DNA of 62,142 bases from Muribaculum sp. (GCA_023666965.1 JAMPAZ010000007.1:1-62142); one strand, 5' to 3'; numbered from the stretch's first letter, positions 7,933-17,427 are shown. The notes: generated from the sequence alone by a model not told the origin. Made by a program: numbers and translations.

Positions 7933-9170
7933 TGTTTCCCTTGTAAGAAGTTTAGTTGGATTATGATTTGGTTATACTCGTTTATCGCGTCGGCATGGAG
8001 CAGGCGTATCTCCATGGCGCTTTCCATGTTCCGGATGTGTTCGGCAAATTCTATCTCGCCGAGTCGGTATGAAGTTTCCGACAGATGCTCGATCTCTTCG
8101 GCCTGAGGCATTGCTGTCAGCCGGTAGTAGTCGACATTTCGCTTTGCAGTGACGTAGCTGTTGAGCGCGGTGCGGTATTCGCTCGTGGCCGAGCGCTCGG
8201 CCTGCGTCTGCATGATGTGTGCCAGCTCAACCTCTTGTCGGGCCGCCCTCGTCTTGGCCTTTTGTGCCCCGAAGAAGAGCGGCACGGTCACTCCGACTTC
8301 GAAGCCTAAAAAATTGCCTGCTTTAAAAGGCTCGCGTGACACGTGATAGGGGTTGAATCCCTTCAAAAACATCTGTGTATAAGCCGATAAGCTGATGCCG
8401 GGCATATATCCTTGGCGAGTAAGGGCGAGGTTCCGTTCGCTTAGGCTCACTTGACGGCGCGACTGTTCTCCACGGGGCGTAGCCGCGAAGTCGAGAGTTG
8501 GCTGTACGTCGGCCTGCATTATGGTAAGTTCGGTGTCGGCTGGGATTATGGCTTTCTCCGAGTCGAGCAGTTGGGCCATGGCCTCGCATAGCGCGAAGTA
8601 CTCGTCGCCTGCCTTTTTGAGCGCTAATGAGTTGAGCTGATATGCCCGTTGCACGTTGATTTGGTCGAGACGGCTTATATCACCGGCAGCATATTTTATG
8701 TCGACAAGTTTCACGAAAGATCGGTAAAGCGAGTCTTGCATTTCACGCAAAGTCAGTGTCTTAAGCGCATGAAGCATGTTGTAATAGCAAGATGTCACGT
8801 CGCGTACCACGGTGGCCCGGGTAACGGCGAGATTGCTCCTTTCAAGTTCGGCCTCGGCCTTTAAAGCTTTATGACGGGCAACATAGACAGTTGGGAATTC
8901 GAAGTCCTGGCTTACCGTAATGGCGTTTTCCGGTCCTCCGCCTCCGGTCTCTTGACCGAGGCTGACAGCCGTCTTTTCGACATCAAACGCGGTGCCTTTA
9001 AGCGTTTCGGCTTTTTCTGCCGTGATAATGCCGGCTCGAATGCTGCGACTGCGGTTCATTGCCAATTCGAGACATTCCTCTAAAGTCAGTGCTTGGCTTT
9101 GAGATGATGAGGCTAATGGCGATATGGACGCCAATACAGTGGCGAGCAGGGCCGTCTTAATGATGTTCAT
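7929..9170 (-). CDS. Outer-membrane efflux channel (TolC/CzcC-like)
   Basis: A 413-aa TolC-family protein with a signal peptide (MNIIKTALLATVLAS...) and the usual helical repeats; LTLEECLELAMNRS opens repeat one. The start at 9170 gives a clean signal peptide and a 14-bp overlap with the pump gene. An earlier ATG at 9200 would add ten residues and a 44-bp overlap. It forms the exit duct of the tripartite metal pump with its flanking genes. Confidence 0.87.
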   Translation of the reverse strand: MNIIKTALLATVLASISPLASSSQSQALTLEECLELAMNRSRSIRAGIITAEKAETLKGTAFDVEKTAVSLGQETGGGGPENAITVSQDFEFPTVYVARHKALKAEAELERSNLAVTRATVVRDVTSCYYNMLHALKTLTLREMQDSLYRSFVKLVDIKYAAGDISRLDQINVQRAYQLNSLALKKAGDEYFALCEAMAQLLDSEKAIIPADTELTIMQADVQPTLDFAATPRGEQSRRQVSLSERNLALTRQGYMPGISLSAYTQMFLKGFNPYHVSREPFKAGNFLGFEVGVTVPLFFGAQKAKTRAARQEVELAHIMQTQAERSATSEYRTALNSYVTAKRNVDYYRLTAMPQAEEIEHLSETSYRLGEIEFAEHIRNMESAMEIRLLHADAINEYNQIIIQLNFLQGKQ

Positions 9171-12100
9171 TATCGTTGACTTTTTTAGTGAATGTTTCAT
9201 AAATTGCCGGGAGCACCATGAGTGTGAGGATGGTAGCTGTCAGAAGTCCGCCGATTACGACGGTCGCAAGCGGTCGCTGGACTTCGGCACCGTCGCCTCT
9301 CGATAAAGCCATGGGCAGAAATCCGAGTGAAGCTACAAGTGCGGTCATCACCACCGGCCTTAGCCGGAGCTCGCATCCCATCACTACACGCCTACGGACA
9401 TCTTTGATGCCTTCTCTCTCAAGATTGTTGAATTGTCCCACTAAGACTATCCCGTTAAGCACCGCTACTCCAAATAGGGCGATGAACCCTACTCCGGCCG
9501 ATATGCTGAACGGCATTCCGCGCAGCCACAGGGCGAAGATGCCGCCTATGAGCGACAACGGTATGGCCGTGAACACAAACAACGTTTCCCGGAGGCTGCG
9601 AAGAGTGGCGAAGAGCAGACAAAGTATCAAGACAAGCGCCAACGGTACTGCCAAAGCCAGTCTGGCGGTGGCTTCTTCCAGATTTTGGAACTGTCCGCCA
9701 TAGGTGTAGTGATAGCCGGGAGGCAGTTTAAAGTCGCGATCGAGAATCTTTTGGATATCCGCGACCGTCGATCGGATGTCGCGGCCCCGGACGTTAAATC
9801 CTACGTATATACGGCGCTGGCCTTCGTCGTGGGTCACTTGTGCCGGCGCGTCCTTGAAACTTATACGTGCCACTTGTTCCAGGGGGATCGAACCGCCTCC
9901 GGGCAGCGGAACCTGCAATCGTTTTACCGATTCTATGTCGTTGCGCAGATCTGATTTCAAACGTACCACCAAGTCGAACCGTCGATCCTCCTCAAAGACA
10001 TTTCCGGCCGCTTTTCCGGCAAAAGCGGTTTCGAGCACGTCGTTTGCCGTGTTTATGTCTACTCCGTACCGTGCCATTTTGTCGCGGTCGTAGTCTACTT
10101 GTATTTGCGGTAGACCATGGACTTTCTCGACGTATGGTTCGCCCACTCCCGGCACATCCTTAATTAAATCGGCGGCGCGGTTGGCGGCTTCCGACAGAAT
10201 GCTCAAGTCGGTGCCGTAGATTTTGATGGCCACATCCTGCTTAATGCCGGTAATGAGTTCGTTGTTGCGCATTTGGATGGGTTGCGACATCTCGGCTTCC
10301 ATTCCTGGAATTACGCTTAGGGCTTCTTCCATCTTTTCCATAAGTTCGTCTTTGGTGCGTGCCGAAGTCCAGTCTTTTTTCGGCAACAAAGAAATGAGCA
10401 TGTCGGCGCGTTCCACCGGCATCGGGTCGGTCGGAATCTCCGCGCTTCCGATTCGGGTAACGGCCTGGCGCACTTCCGGGAATTGCTCTTTTAAGATTTT
10501 TTCAGCTAAAGTTGTCGACTTTACCATCTGCGAGAGCGACGTGCCTTGGGCCATGCTGATTTCAACGGCAAAGTCTCCCTCTTCAAGGTTTGGTATAAAT
10601 TCACCGCCAAGTCGGCTGAACACCCAGATGCTGATTCCGAAAAGAACCGCCATGCCTCCGATAAGGGCCTTGCGGTGGTCCAGACAAAACGTCAGCACAG
10701 GTCGATATGCACGATGCAGAGTCGCCATCATTCTGTCAGACAGATTTGACTTATGTTCGCTCTTTTTGCTTAGGAAAAGCGCGCTCGCCATCGGGACGTA
10801 GGTGAGTGAAAGCAGAAATGCCCCGAGTATCGCAAAAAAGATGGTCAGAGCCATCGGCTTGAACAGTTTGCCCTCGATTCCGCTCAGCGTGAGCAGGGGC
10901 AGATAGACTATCATTATGATTATTTCGCCGAAGGCCGCGCTGTTGCGAATCTTCGATGCCGAATAGTAGACCTCTTCGTCCATCTCGGCTTGCGTCAGTT
11001 TTCGGCCGCGGTATATCCCTTTATTGTCTGAAATATGGAGGCATACTGCTTCTACGATTATCACGGCTCCGTCGACGATAAGCCCGAAGTCTATGGCTCC
11101 CAGACTCATCAGATTGCCGCTTACTCCGAACGCTCTCATCATGCCGAACGCAAACAGCATCGACAGCGGAATGACCGAGGCCACCACCAGTCCGGCTCTG
11201 AGATTGCCAAGAAACAGCACTAAGATGAACACTACGATAAGCCCCCCTTCGAGAAGATTACGGGCAATCGTATCGGTGACGCGGTCCACAAGCTGTGTTC
11301 GGTCGATAAACGGCTCTATTACGATGCCTTCCGGTAGGGTTGACTGTATTTCGGCGATACGCTCCTTGACATTTTTGCTGACCTCTTGGAAGTTTTCGCC
11401 TTTGAGCATGAGTGATATTCCGGCCACCACTTCGCCTTCACCGTTGCGGGTCACCGCCCCGTAGCGGGTGGCATGTCCGAACCTCACGTCGGCCACGTCG
11501 CCTACCGATATAGGAGTGCCGCCTACGGTCTTTACCGGAATTTTCTTGATGTCGTCGAGCGAATTTACCAGCCCGATTCCTCGGATGAAGTATTGGTCGC
11601 TGTTTTTCTCGATGTAGCTTCCGCCGGTGTTCTCATTGTTGGCTTCCAGTGCGCGGTATATGTCGGGAATGGTAAGGCCGGAGGCGATGAGGCGGTCGCC
11701 GTCGACGGCCACCTCATATTGCTTGACATAACCGCCCCAGCCGCTCACTTCGGCCACTCCTTCTGTGCCGGAGAGCTGCTTGCGCACCACCCAGTCCTGA
11801 ATCGTCCGGATGTCTGACAAGCTGTAGCGGTCTTCATAGCCGTTTTTTGCGCGTACTGTATAGTGGTATATCTCGCCGAGTCCGGTGGTGATCGGGGCCA
11901 TGCCTATGTTTGCTTTCCCTGAAGGGAGCGATTCCTCTGCCTCCTTAAGCGCTTGGTTAACTTGCTCGCGTGCCCAGTATATGTCGGCATTGTCTTTGAA
12001 TACAAGCGTTATTACCGATAGGCCACTGCGGCTGATGCTTCTCCGCTCGACGACTTTCGGTATGTTGGCCAAAGCCATCTCCACGGGGGTGGTGATATAC

Positions 12101-12288
12101 TGTTCCACTTCTTGTGCGCCGAGCGACGGGGCTGTGGTGATAATCTGGACCTGGTTGTTGGTTATGTCCGGAGTGGAGTCGAATGGCAACTTCGACAGTG
12201 AATATGCTCCCCAGACGATAAGACCCAATGTCAGAATCCCAATCACTGCCTTATGGGTGATTGAAAAGTGTATGAGTTTTTGAAACAT
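9157..12288 (-). CDS. czcA: Heavy-metal RND pump (CzcA-type)
   Basis: A 1043-aa inner-membrane proton/metal antiporter with 12 TM helices and two large periplasmic loops. The TM4 segment around residues 400-414 reads DFGLIVDGAVIIVEA. This matches the HME signature DFGx3DGAx3VEN of divalent-cation pumps (Co/Zn/Cd) except for a final Ala in place of Asn, and differs from the Cu/Ag (CusA) type. The C-terminus ends NDNEHH. The start at 12288 follows a 72-bp gap after the His-rich gene. With its adaptor and channel it should expel divalent metals across both membranes. Substrate choice is inference from the motif. Confidence 0.92.
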   Translation of the reverse strand: MFQKLIHFSITHKAVIGILTLGLIVWGAYSLSKLPFDSTPDITNNQVQIITTAPSLGAQEVEQYITTPVEMALANIPKVVERRSISRSGLSVITLVFKDNADIYWAREQVNQALKEAEESLPSGKANIGMAPITTGLGEIYHYTVRAKNGYEDRYSLSDIRTIQDWVVRKQLSGTEGVAEVSGWGGYVKQYEVAVDGDRLIASGLTIPDIYRALEANNENTGGSYIEKNSDQYFIRGIGLVNSLDDIKKIPVKTVGGTPISVGDVADVRFGHATRYGAVTRNGEGEVVAGISLMLKGENFQEVSKNVKERIAEIQSTLPEGIVIEPFIDRTQLVDRVTDTIARNLLEGGLIVVFILVLFLGNLRAGLVVASVIPLSMLFAFGMMRAFGVSGNLMSLGAIDFGLIVDGAVIIVEAVCLHISDNKGIYRGRKLTQAEMDEEVYYSASKIRNSAAFGEIIIMIVYLPLLTLSGIEGKLFKPMALTIFFAILGAFLLSLTYVPMASALFLSKKSEHKSNLSDRMMATLHRAYRPVLTFCLDHRKALIGGMAVLFGISIWVFSRLGGEFIPNLEEGDFAVEISMAQGTSLSQMVKSTTLAEKILKEQFPEVRQAVTRIGSAEIPTDPMPVERADMLISLLPKKDWTSARTKDELMEKMEEALSVIPGMEAEMSQPIQMRNNELITGIKQDVAIKIYGTDLSILSEAANRAADLIKDVPGVGEPYVEKVHGLPQIQVDYDRDKMARYGVDINTANDVLETAFAGKAAGNVFEEDRRFDLVVRLKSDLRNDIESVKRLQVPLPGGGSIPLEQVARISFKDAPAQVTHDEGQRRIYVGFNVRGRDIRSTVADIQKILDRDFKLPPGYHYTYGGQFQNLEEATARLALAVPLALVLILCLLFATLRSLRETLFVFTAIPLSLIGGIFALWLRGMPFSISAGVGFIALFGVAVLNGIVLVGQFNNLEREGIKDVRRRVVMGCELRLRPVVMTALVASLGFLPMALSRGDGAEVQRPLATVVIGGLLTATILTLMVLPAIYETFTKKVNDNEHH

Positions 12289-12360
12289 AATGAGGAATTA
12301 TGTGAAAAGTTGGTTGTTAAATGCATTTGAGGGTCGTGCGTAGGGCACCCTCTGCGCTGT

Positions 12361-12765
12361 TCAACATTTCACACGTGGCGGGGCCCGCAGTCCGTGGATT
12401 GAGGATTCGGCAGATGTAGGTACGGTCACTGTGCCGTATATCGGGTATGAGCCGTCGGCAAACGTCGGAGATGCCGGAAGTTGCCGTTCGGGTATGTAGC
12501 CGTAGATGACCGGCACCGATTGACATGACATGTCGGTGCTTTCAGAATCGGAAGAGCGCGAGACTACGTATTCGCCGCGTTCGGCGCACGGTGCGGTCCG
12601 GTCGCCGTGGTGTGAGGTGTGGCGGTCGTTTTGTGTGTGGTCATGCTCGCAATATTCCGATGCCGTACACACGGTGGCTCCATGATGATGGTGCTTCACA
12701 AACGGAATGCCAAGCAACACGGATAGGCTGAATGCCAGTATCAATATGTAAAGCCGTTGTTTCAT
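12361..12765 (-). CDS. Small His/Cys-rich exported protein heading the czc operon
   Basis: A 134-aa protein with an N-terminal signal/anchor helix (about 4-21) followed by FVKHHHHGATVC, EYCEHDHTQ and HTSHHGDRT; at least ten His and five Cys, mostly in residues 24-75. The C-terminal half is Pro/Ser-rich without recognisable motifs. Similar small His-rich proteins often precede metal-efflux operons in Bacteroidota, so a periplasmic metal-binding or sensing role is likely. Not assigned to a named family with certainty. It directly follows the operon's -7 box. Confidence 0.75.
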   Translation of the reverse strand: MKQRLYILILAFSLSVLLGIPFVKHHHHGATVCTASEYCEHDHTQNDRHTSHHGDRTAPCAERGEYVVSRSSDSESTDMSCQSVPVIYGYIPERQLPASPTFADGSYPIYGTVTVPTSAESSIHGLRAPPRVKC

Positions 12766-12778
12766 ATTGTTGTCGCCA

Positions 12779-12786
12779 CAAATGTA
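12779..12786 (-). promoter_or_regulatory. -7 box of the czc operon
   Basis: TACATTTG on the minus strand fits TAnnTTTG, 13 bp upstream of the His-rich gene start, so the leader is very short. Confidence 0.5.
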
Positions 12787-12918
12787 CGCAATTAATTTCT
12801 AAATGCGTCCATCGGGGAATATAAACTGTAAAACTCCACACTTTATGTGCATAAATCAGCGTTCGTTGAGAAATATTCGGCCCAATCGGACGTTATCACT
12901 ATATATTTCTGTAAAGAC

Positions 12919-15606
12919 ATGTCGCAACTACGAACTATTATAGGGCTCTCGGACGCTGAAGTGGCAGAAAGCCGTGCAATAAACGGTGTCAATATCCTGA
13001 CTCCCGCCAAAGGAACTCCGGTCTGGAAAAAATTTTTAGAAAAATTCTCAGACCCGCTCATCATTATACTTCTTGTCGCCGGCACGCTGTCGCTCGCAAT
13101 CTCCTGCTATGGATATTTCGGCCTTGGCGAAGGCGCGTCTGCGTTTTTTGAGCCGGTAGGTATTTTTATCGCCATTTTCCTTGCCACGGGGCTGTCATTT
13201 TATTTTGAGTATAAGGCCGACAGGGAATTTGAACTCCTCAACAAAGTCGACGACAATGAACCGGTGCAGGTGATTCGAGACGGCAATGTGACTGAGATTC
13301 CAAAGAAAGATGTAGTCGTAGGCGATATAGTGGTTATAAATACAGGAAACGACATCCCTGCCGACGGCCGGCTCTTGGAGGCGACTTCGCTCAATGTCGA
13401 CGAGTCGACCCTTACGGGTGAGCCTTCTTGCGCAAAGACCACCGACCCGAACCTGTTTGACCCCGATGCAACGTTTCCGTCTGACCAAGTGTTGCGCGGA
13501 ACTAAGGTGCTCGAAGGCCACGGACTTATGGAGGTTACGGCGGTGGGCGACGCAACCGAGAACGGCAAGGTGTTCACAGCCGCGCAGATTGACAACAGTG
13601 TGCGGACGCCGTTGAATGAGCAACTCGACGGTCTGGGACGTCTCATCTCAAGAATCAGCTATCTGTTGGCGGTGGTCATAATGATTGGCCGAATTGTAGT
13701 GTACTTTTCATCAAACGACTTTGAATGGCTTCCGTTTGTTGCCTATATGCTTCAGTCGTTGATGGTGGCCGTAACGCTTGTTGTGGTTGCCGTTCCCGAA
13801 GGATTGCCTATGGCTGTCACTTTGAGCCTCGCATATTCAATGAGGCGTATGCTTAAGTCAAACAATCTTGTCCGCAAAATGCATGCCTGCGAGACCATGG
13901 GTGCCACGACAGTTATTTGCACCGACAAGACCGGTACGCTAACCGAAAATCAGATGCGCGTATATACATCGGAGTTTTACATGCCCGAAAGCGACCTGAA
14001 ATACGTCTATCAAGGCATAGCCGTAAACTCTACGGCCGAAATTGACCGTACTTCCGAAAAGCCGAAAGTGCTGGGAAATCCTACGGAAGGTGCATTGTTG
14101 CTGTGGCTCGAATCTAAAGGAGTGGACTATATCCGGTTACGTCAGGAGGCAGAGACGGTGGGTGAATTGCCGTTTACCACTGAACGTAAGTACATGGCCA
14201 CGGTTGTACGTAACTCCGATGGCACTGAAATATTGTATGTCAAAGGTGCTCCGGAGATTGTGTTCGGGCTTTGTCAAGTATATCCCGGAGGAGTGACCAA
14301 GGCCGGGGTAGATGCGCTCTTGCAGGACTATCAAGCCCAGGCCATGCGTACGCTCGGATTTGCATATCAGGTGCTTAAACCCGGAGAGATGGCCATTTCA
14401 GATGGTAAAGTCGTGGCCGAAAGGCTGACATTTATGGGTGTAGTAGCCATTTCCGACCCCGTGCGCCCGACGGTTCCCGCCGCTATTAAAGAGGTGCTCG
14501 ATGCCGGAATCAAGATAAAGATAGTCACGGGCGATACTCCCGGAACCGCCAAGGAGATAGCGCGTCAGATCGGTCTTTGGGACGATCGCCGGGACGGCTC
14601 CTCCAACATCATAACCGGCGAAGAATTTGCCCGCATACCCGATGAAGAGTTGCCCTCGAGGGTGGAAGACTTCAAGGTGATAGCCCGTGCGCGTCCGATG
14701 GATAAAAAACGCCTTGTCGAAGCGCTTCAAAAGGATGGAGAAGTGGTGGCCGTGACCGGTGACGGAACAAATGACGCACCGGCTCTGAAAGCCGCCCATG
14801 TGGGCCTGTCGATGGGCGACGGAACGTCTGTCGCAAAGGAGGCGAGCGATATAACGATTGTCGACAATTCGTTTGCCTCGATAGGTCGCGCGGTCGTCTG
14901 GGGGCGGTCGCTGTATCTTAACATTCAGCGGTTTATACTCTTCCAGATGACCGTGAATGTCGTCGCATGTCTGATTGTGTTGTTCGGCGCTTTTATGGGT
15001 ATACAGTCGCCGTTGACCGTGACGCAGATGCTGTGGGTTAACTTGATTATGGATACGTTTGCGGCCATGGCGTTGGCATCGTTGCCTCCGTCGGAATCCG
15101 TCATGCACGACAAGCCACGGCCCCGTACGGCCTTCATCATCAACCGATCCATGAGCAAAAACATCATCTCTACGGGACTGCTATTCTTCATCATCCTTCT
15201 CGGTCTGTTGTACTACTTCGAGCATACTGATATAACCTCCCTGACCGAAATAGGTTCCGCTCCGATTGGCTCCGACAACGACGGTATGACCGGATATGAA
15301 ATGTCGTTGTTCTTCACGATATTTGTTTTCCTGCAATTTTGGAACATGTTCAATGCCCGCGCTTTCGCCACCGGGCGTTCCGCTCTGCATTTAAGCGGAT
15401 GCACGGGGTTCGGATTGACCGCCTTGATAATAGCGGGTGGACAGATTTTGATAGTCACTTTCGGCGGACGATTCTTCAGTGTGCAGCCGTTGGCCATTTC
15501 TGACTGGCTGATAATAATCTCCGCCACCTCCCTCGTCCTCTGGATCGGCGAACTCTGCCGCGCCCTCCACTACCAAAGGCCAAAGTCTTCGACTTTGTGT
15601 CTTTGA
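12919..15606 (+). CDS. P-type Ca2+-transporting ATPase (PMCA/SERCA-like)
   Basis: An 895-aa type IIB-like P-type ATPase. It has the actuator-domain TGEPS (about 166-170), ion-site PEGLP (293-297), phosphorylation motif DKTGTLT (336-342), the hinge GDGTNDAP and the TM6 motif VNLIMDTFAAMALA, which carries the N..D pair of Ca2+ pumps. About ten TM helices. I chose the ATG at 12919; a GTG at 12847 would add 24 unusual residues. The last ten residues (QRPKSSTLCL) extend past the typical end and are encoded inside an inverted repeat (15581-15597). It probably expels Ca2+; Mn2+ is an alternative. Confidence 0.92.
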   Translation: MSQLRTIIGLSDAEVAESRAINGVNILTPAKGTPVWKKFLEKFSDPLIIILLVAGTLSLAISCYGYFGLGEGASAFFEPVGIFIAIFLATGLSFYFEYKADREFELLNKVDDNEPVQVIRDGNVTEIPKKDVVVGDIVVINTGNDIPADGRLLEATSLNVDESTLTGEPSCAKTTDPNLFDPDATFPSDQVLRGTKVLEGHGLMEVTAVGDATENGKVFTAAQIDNSVRTPLNEQLDGLGRLISRISYLLAVVIMIGRIVVYFSSNDFEWLPFVAYMLQSLMVAVTLVVVAVPEGLPMAVTLSLAYSMRRMLKSNNLVRKMHACETMGATTVICTDKTGTLTENQMRVYTSEFYMPESDLKYVYQGIAVNSTAEIDRTSEKPKVLGNPTEGALLLWLESKGVDYIRLRQEAETVGELPFTTERKYMATVVRNSDGTEILYVKGAPEIVFGLCQVYPGGVTKAGVDALLQDYQAQAMRTLGFAYQVLKPGEMAISDGKVVAERLTFMGVVAISDPVRPTVPAAIKEVLDAGIKIKIVTGDTPGTAKEIARQIGLWDDRRDGSSNIITGEEFARIPDEELPSRVEDFKVIARARPMDKKRLVEALQKDGEVVAVTGDGTNDAPALKAAHVGLSMGDGTSVAKEASDITIVDNSFASIGRAVVWGRSLYLNIQRFILFQMTVNVVACLIVLFGAFMGIQSPLTVTQMLWVNLIMDTFAAMALASLPPSESVMHDKPRPRTAFIINRSMSKNIISTGLLFFIILLGLLYYFEHTDITSLTEIGSAPIGSDNDGMTGYEMSLFFTIFVFLQFWNMFNARAFATGRSALHLSGCTGFGLTALIIAGGQILIVTFGGRFFSVQPLAISDWLIIISATSLVLWIGELCRALHYQRPKSSTLCL
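15581..15597. repeat. Inverted repeat overlapping the end of the Ca2+ ATPase gene
   Basis: CAAAGTC, loop TTC, GACTTTG: a perfect 7-bp stem within the last codons, inside weaker outer arms (CCAAAG at 15573 and CTTTTGG at 15609). It could be a terminator-like or extragenic-palindrome insertion that altered the C-terminus. Confidence 0.5.
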
Positions 15607-15884
15607 TACTTTTGGATCCTATGTATGTTCGTTTTAAATTAATCCGATAAAAATACGGATAAAAAAGAAAAGTTTTTATGATTGTGCCACATATTTTGTA
15701 TATTTGCGACAAGGAATAATTAACCGATAAGAACTCCATAACCATTCAAGAAAAACCAATTTTCATTTATGGGAATAAGTCCTACTTGGCAGGGACAAAA
15801 GGACTGTGAGATAGCATAGCGCCCATCAGTATCGTAATATTTGCCAAACAATATTCGTAAACGAACTAAACGAAAACAACCGGT
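15607..15884. other. 278-bp AT-rich leader region of the accessory patch
   Basis: Contains a consensus -7 box (15698-15705), then about 170 nt of apparent 5' UTR. The UTR holds a 16-codon ORF (15769-15819) and an inverted repeat AGTCCT/AGGACT (15778-15783, 15800-15805) within it. No known riboswitch class is recognised. Confidence 0.4.
15698..15705 (+). promoter_or_regulatory. -7 box for the lipoprotein pair
   Basis: TATATTTG fits the consensus exactly. The next gene starts 180 bp downstream, so the transcript would have a long leader. Confidence 0.5.
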
Positions 15885-16604
15885 ATGAGAAACTTAAAAC
15901 TATCACTTACCACATTACTTGTCACATTGCTCTTCGTCGCTTATGGATGCCAACAAGAATCCGTACTCGACACCACTGCCGACCTCCCCTACCTCTCACT
16001 ACCCGAAAACACCGACTTCAACAATCTGTCCGATGACGAAATGCAAATAGTTATGAGCGCATTCGACCGAATCAATATCTCCGAAGACGAGCTTGGCCTA
16101 TTTCGCTTAAAACAAATTGCTGGTTGGGAAGTTGCAATTTCTGAAAATATATACCAATTCATTAAAGGATCTTTGGAAAATGCAAACAATAAAATAGTTT
16201 CCGATGTATGCATTTCGCGAAGCACCCAACTAAACAATAGCGAAACTCCTGGTGAATATCAAACCGATTGTTTGGCACGAGCAATTGCAGCCGCTTTGGG
16301 CCAAAAAGGTTCTGCCGACATTAATGCCTGGATAACCGAACGGTATGGCAATGACGGTGTTCCACCTGAAAGTGTAAATGAGGTATTAAAATATTTTTCT
16401 AATAATAGGGTCGCCAAATTAGATTACAATCAAATTCCAAATAATTCTGTATTAGGAGATAAATACATTATAATTCTAAATGATTCTCACGCGGTAAATG
16501 GTTTTGGAATTTCTAATGGCTATATAACCTACAAAGATTATCAGCTTAATGACATGTTCACAGTGCCAACTTCAAACATATCGGACATCTACTATTTCTA
16601 TTAA
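15885..16604 (+). CDS. Lipoprotein with C39/papain-like Cys-His-Asp pattern
   Basis: A 239-aa lipoprotein (lipobox VAYGC, Cys22). The C-terminal half carries YQTDCLARAIAAALG (Gln126, Cys129), then NDSHAVNGFGI (His202) and TYKDYQLN (Asp218). Order and spacing mimic C39-type peptidases (Q-x-D-C, then H-x-V, then D), so a surface or periplasmic cysteine peptidase, or an inactive relative, is plausible. The Gly after the catalytic Cys of true C39 enzymes is Leu here. The coding sequence is clearly more AT-rich than its neighbours, suggesting recent acquisition. It is followed after 3 bp by a secreted protein gene, probably one operon. No named family is assigned. Confidence 0.65.
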   Translation: MRNLKLSLTTLLVTLLFVAYGCQQESVLDTTADLPYLSLPENTDFNNLSDDEMQIVMSAFDRINISEDELGLFRLKQIAGWEVAISENIYQFIKGSLENANNKIVSDVCISRSTQLNNSETPGEYQTDCLARAIAAALGQKGSADINAWITERYGNDGVPPESVNEVLKYFSNNRVAKLDYNQIPNNSVLGDKYIIILNDSHAVNGFGISNGYITYKDYQLNDMFTVPTSNISDIYYFY

Positions 16605-16607
16605 TTT

Positions 16608-17339
16608 ATGAAACGTATTATCTATATTACATTTTTGCTCCTATCAAACATTTATTTAAATGTTTGGAGTCAAATAATTATTCCTTCAAATTATAGCGAC
16701 CTCTTGTCAAAAGCAGACATTCAATTAAATTTTCCAGAAAACTTTCATCTACTTGACATTCCCAATGACAGTTCTGTGGAATTGGAAATAAATCCTGAAT
16801 ATGTACCTAAATATGCATATCCGGGCCGTAATATCGGGTGGGCATATCCCGTCGGAGTTGAATCGGACAATAACGATGCTGTTTTCCTCTATCCCATAGT
16901 ATTTCCAAATATAATAAAAATGGGGCATTTAGTTGAGGATGAACTTCAAGCATATTATTCCGATTCTGATTTGGACATCTCAAACTTAGTCAAAACCATA
17001 CCTGGAGGCGAACTGAGTCAATATACTAATGCCGATACGATTTATGTCTACGAATTAGACCTTAAAATTCCGTTTCGAGATAAATATGTCCATGCTGTTG
17101 GGGTTTGTTTAAGGAAGATTAACCACGGAAGTTTAATGCTGAAGATGATTCTAACGGATAAAGGTATAGAGAACAAAGAGACATACTTTAAAACTCTTCT
17201 GAAGTCATTATCATACGGGGATAATCCGTCTGAAGCTGGAATAGAAGAAGAGCAAAACATAAAAAACAATGGGCAATATTTCATGAAACCTGCGGAAAAG
17301 TGGATATGGGTTAAACCAAAAGAGGGCTACATAAACTAA
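16608..17339 (+). CDS. Secreted protein of unknown function, partner of the C39-like lipoprotein
   Basis: A 243-aa protein with a signal peptide (MKRIIYITFLLLSNIYLNVWSQ). The body is mixed alpha/beta with many aromatic residues and no recognised motif. The C-terminal 30 residues are charged and end KPKEGYIN. It starts 3 bp after the preceding stop, is equally AT-rich and is presumably co-transcribed. It could be a substrate or inhibitor of the neighbouring protease-like protein; that is inference from adjacency only. Confidence 0.6.
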   Translation: MKRIIYITFLLLSNIYLNVWSQIIIPSNYSDLLSKADIQLNFPENFHLLDIPNDSSVELEINPEYVPKYAYPGRNIGWAYPVGVESDNNDAVFLYPIVFPNIIKMGHLVEDELQAYYSDSDLDISNLVKTIPGGELSQYTNADTIYVYELDLKIPFRDKYVHAVGVCLRKINHGSLMLKMILTDKGIENKETYFKTLLKSLSYGDNPSEAGIEEEQNIKNNGQYFMKPAEKWIWVKPKEGYIN

Positions 17340-17375
17340 AGACTCCGCACTTCTTGCCAAACAATAATCCGGTTA

Positions 17376-17400
17376 GGGACAGTCGAAATATGGCTGTTCC
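17376..17400 (+). terminator. Possible terminator after the accessory pair
   Basis: GGGACAG and CTGTTCC pair with one G-T wobble around an 11-nt loop, 36 bp after the stop, followed by a T/C-rich stretch. Confidence 0.4.
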
Positions 17401-17427
17401 TATCATCTTTCCCATAATCTTTTACCG

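Noticed and set aside
10223-10801. 192-aa plus-strand ORF inside the metal pump gene
   Set aside because: It is a Ser/Arg-rich shadow frame antisense to a well-conserved RND gene.
14398-15108. 236-aa minus-strand ORF inside the Ca2+ ATPase gene
   Set aside because: It is a His/Arg-rich shadow of the ATPase P-domain and membrane region, with no start signals.
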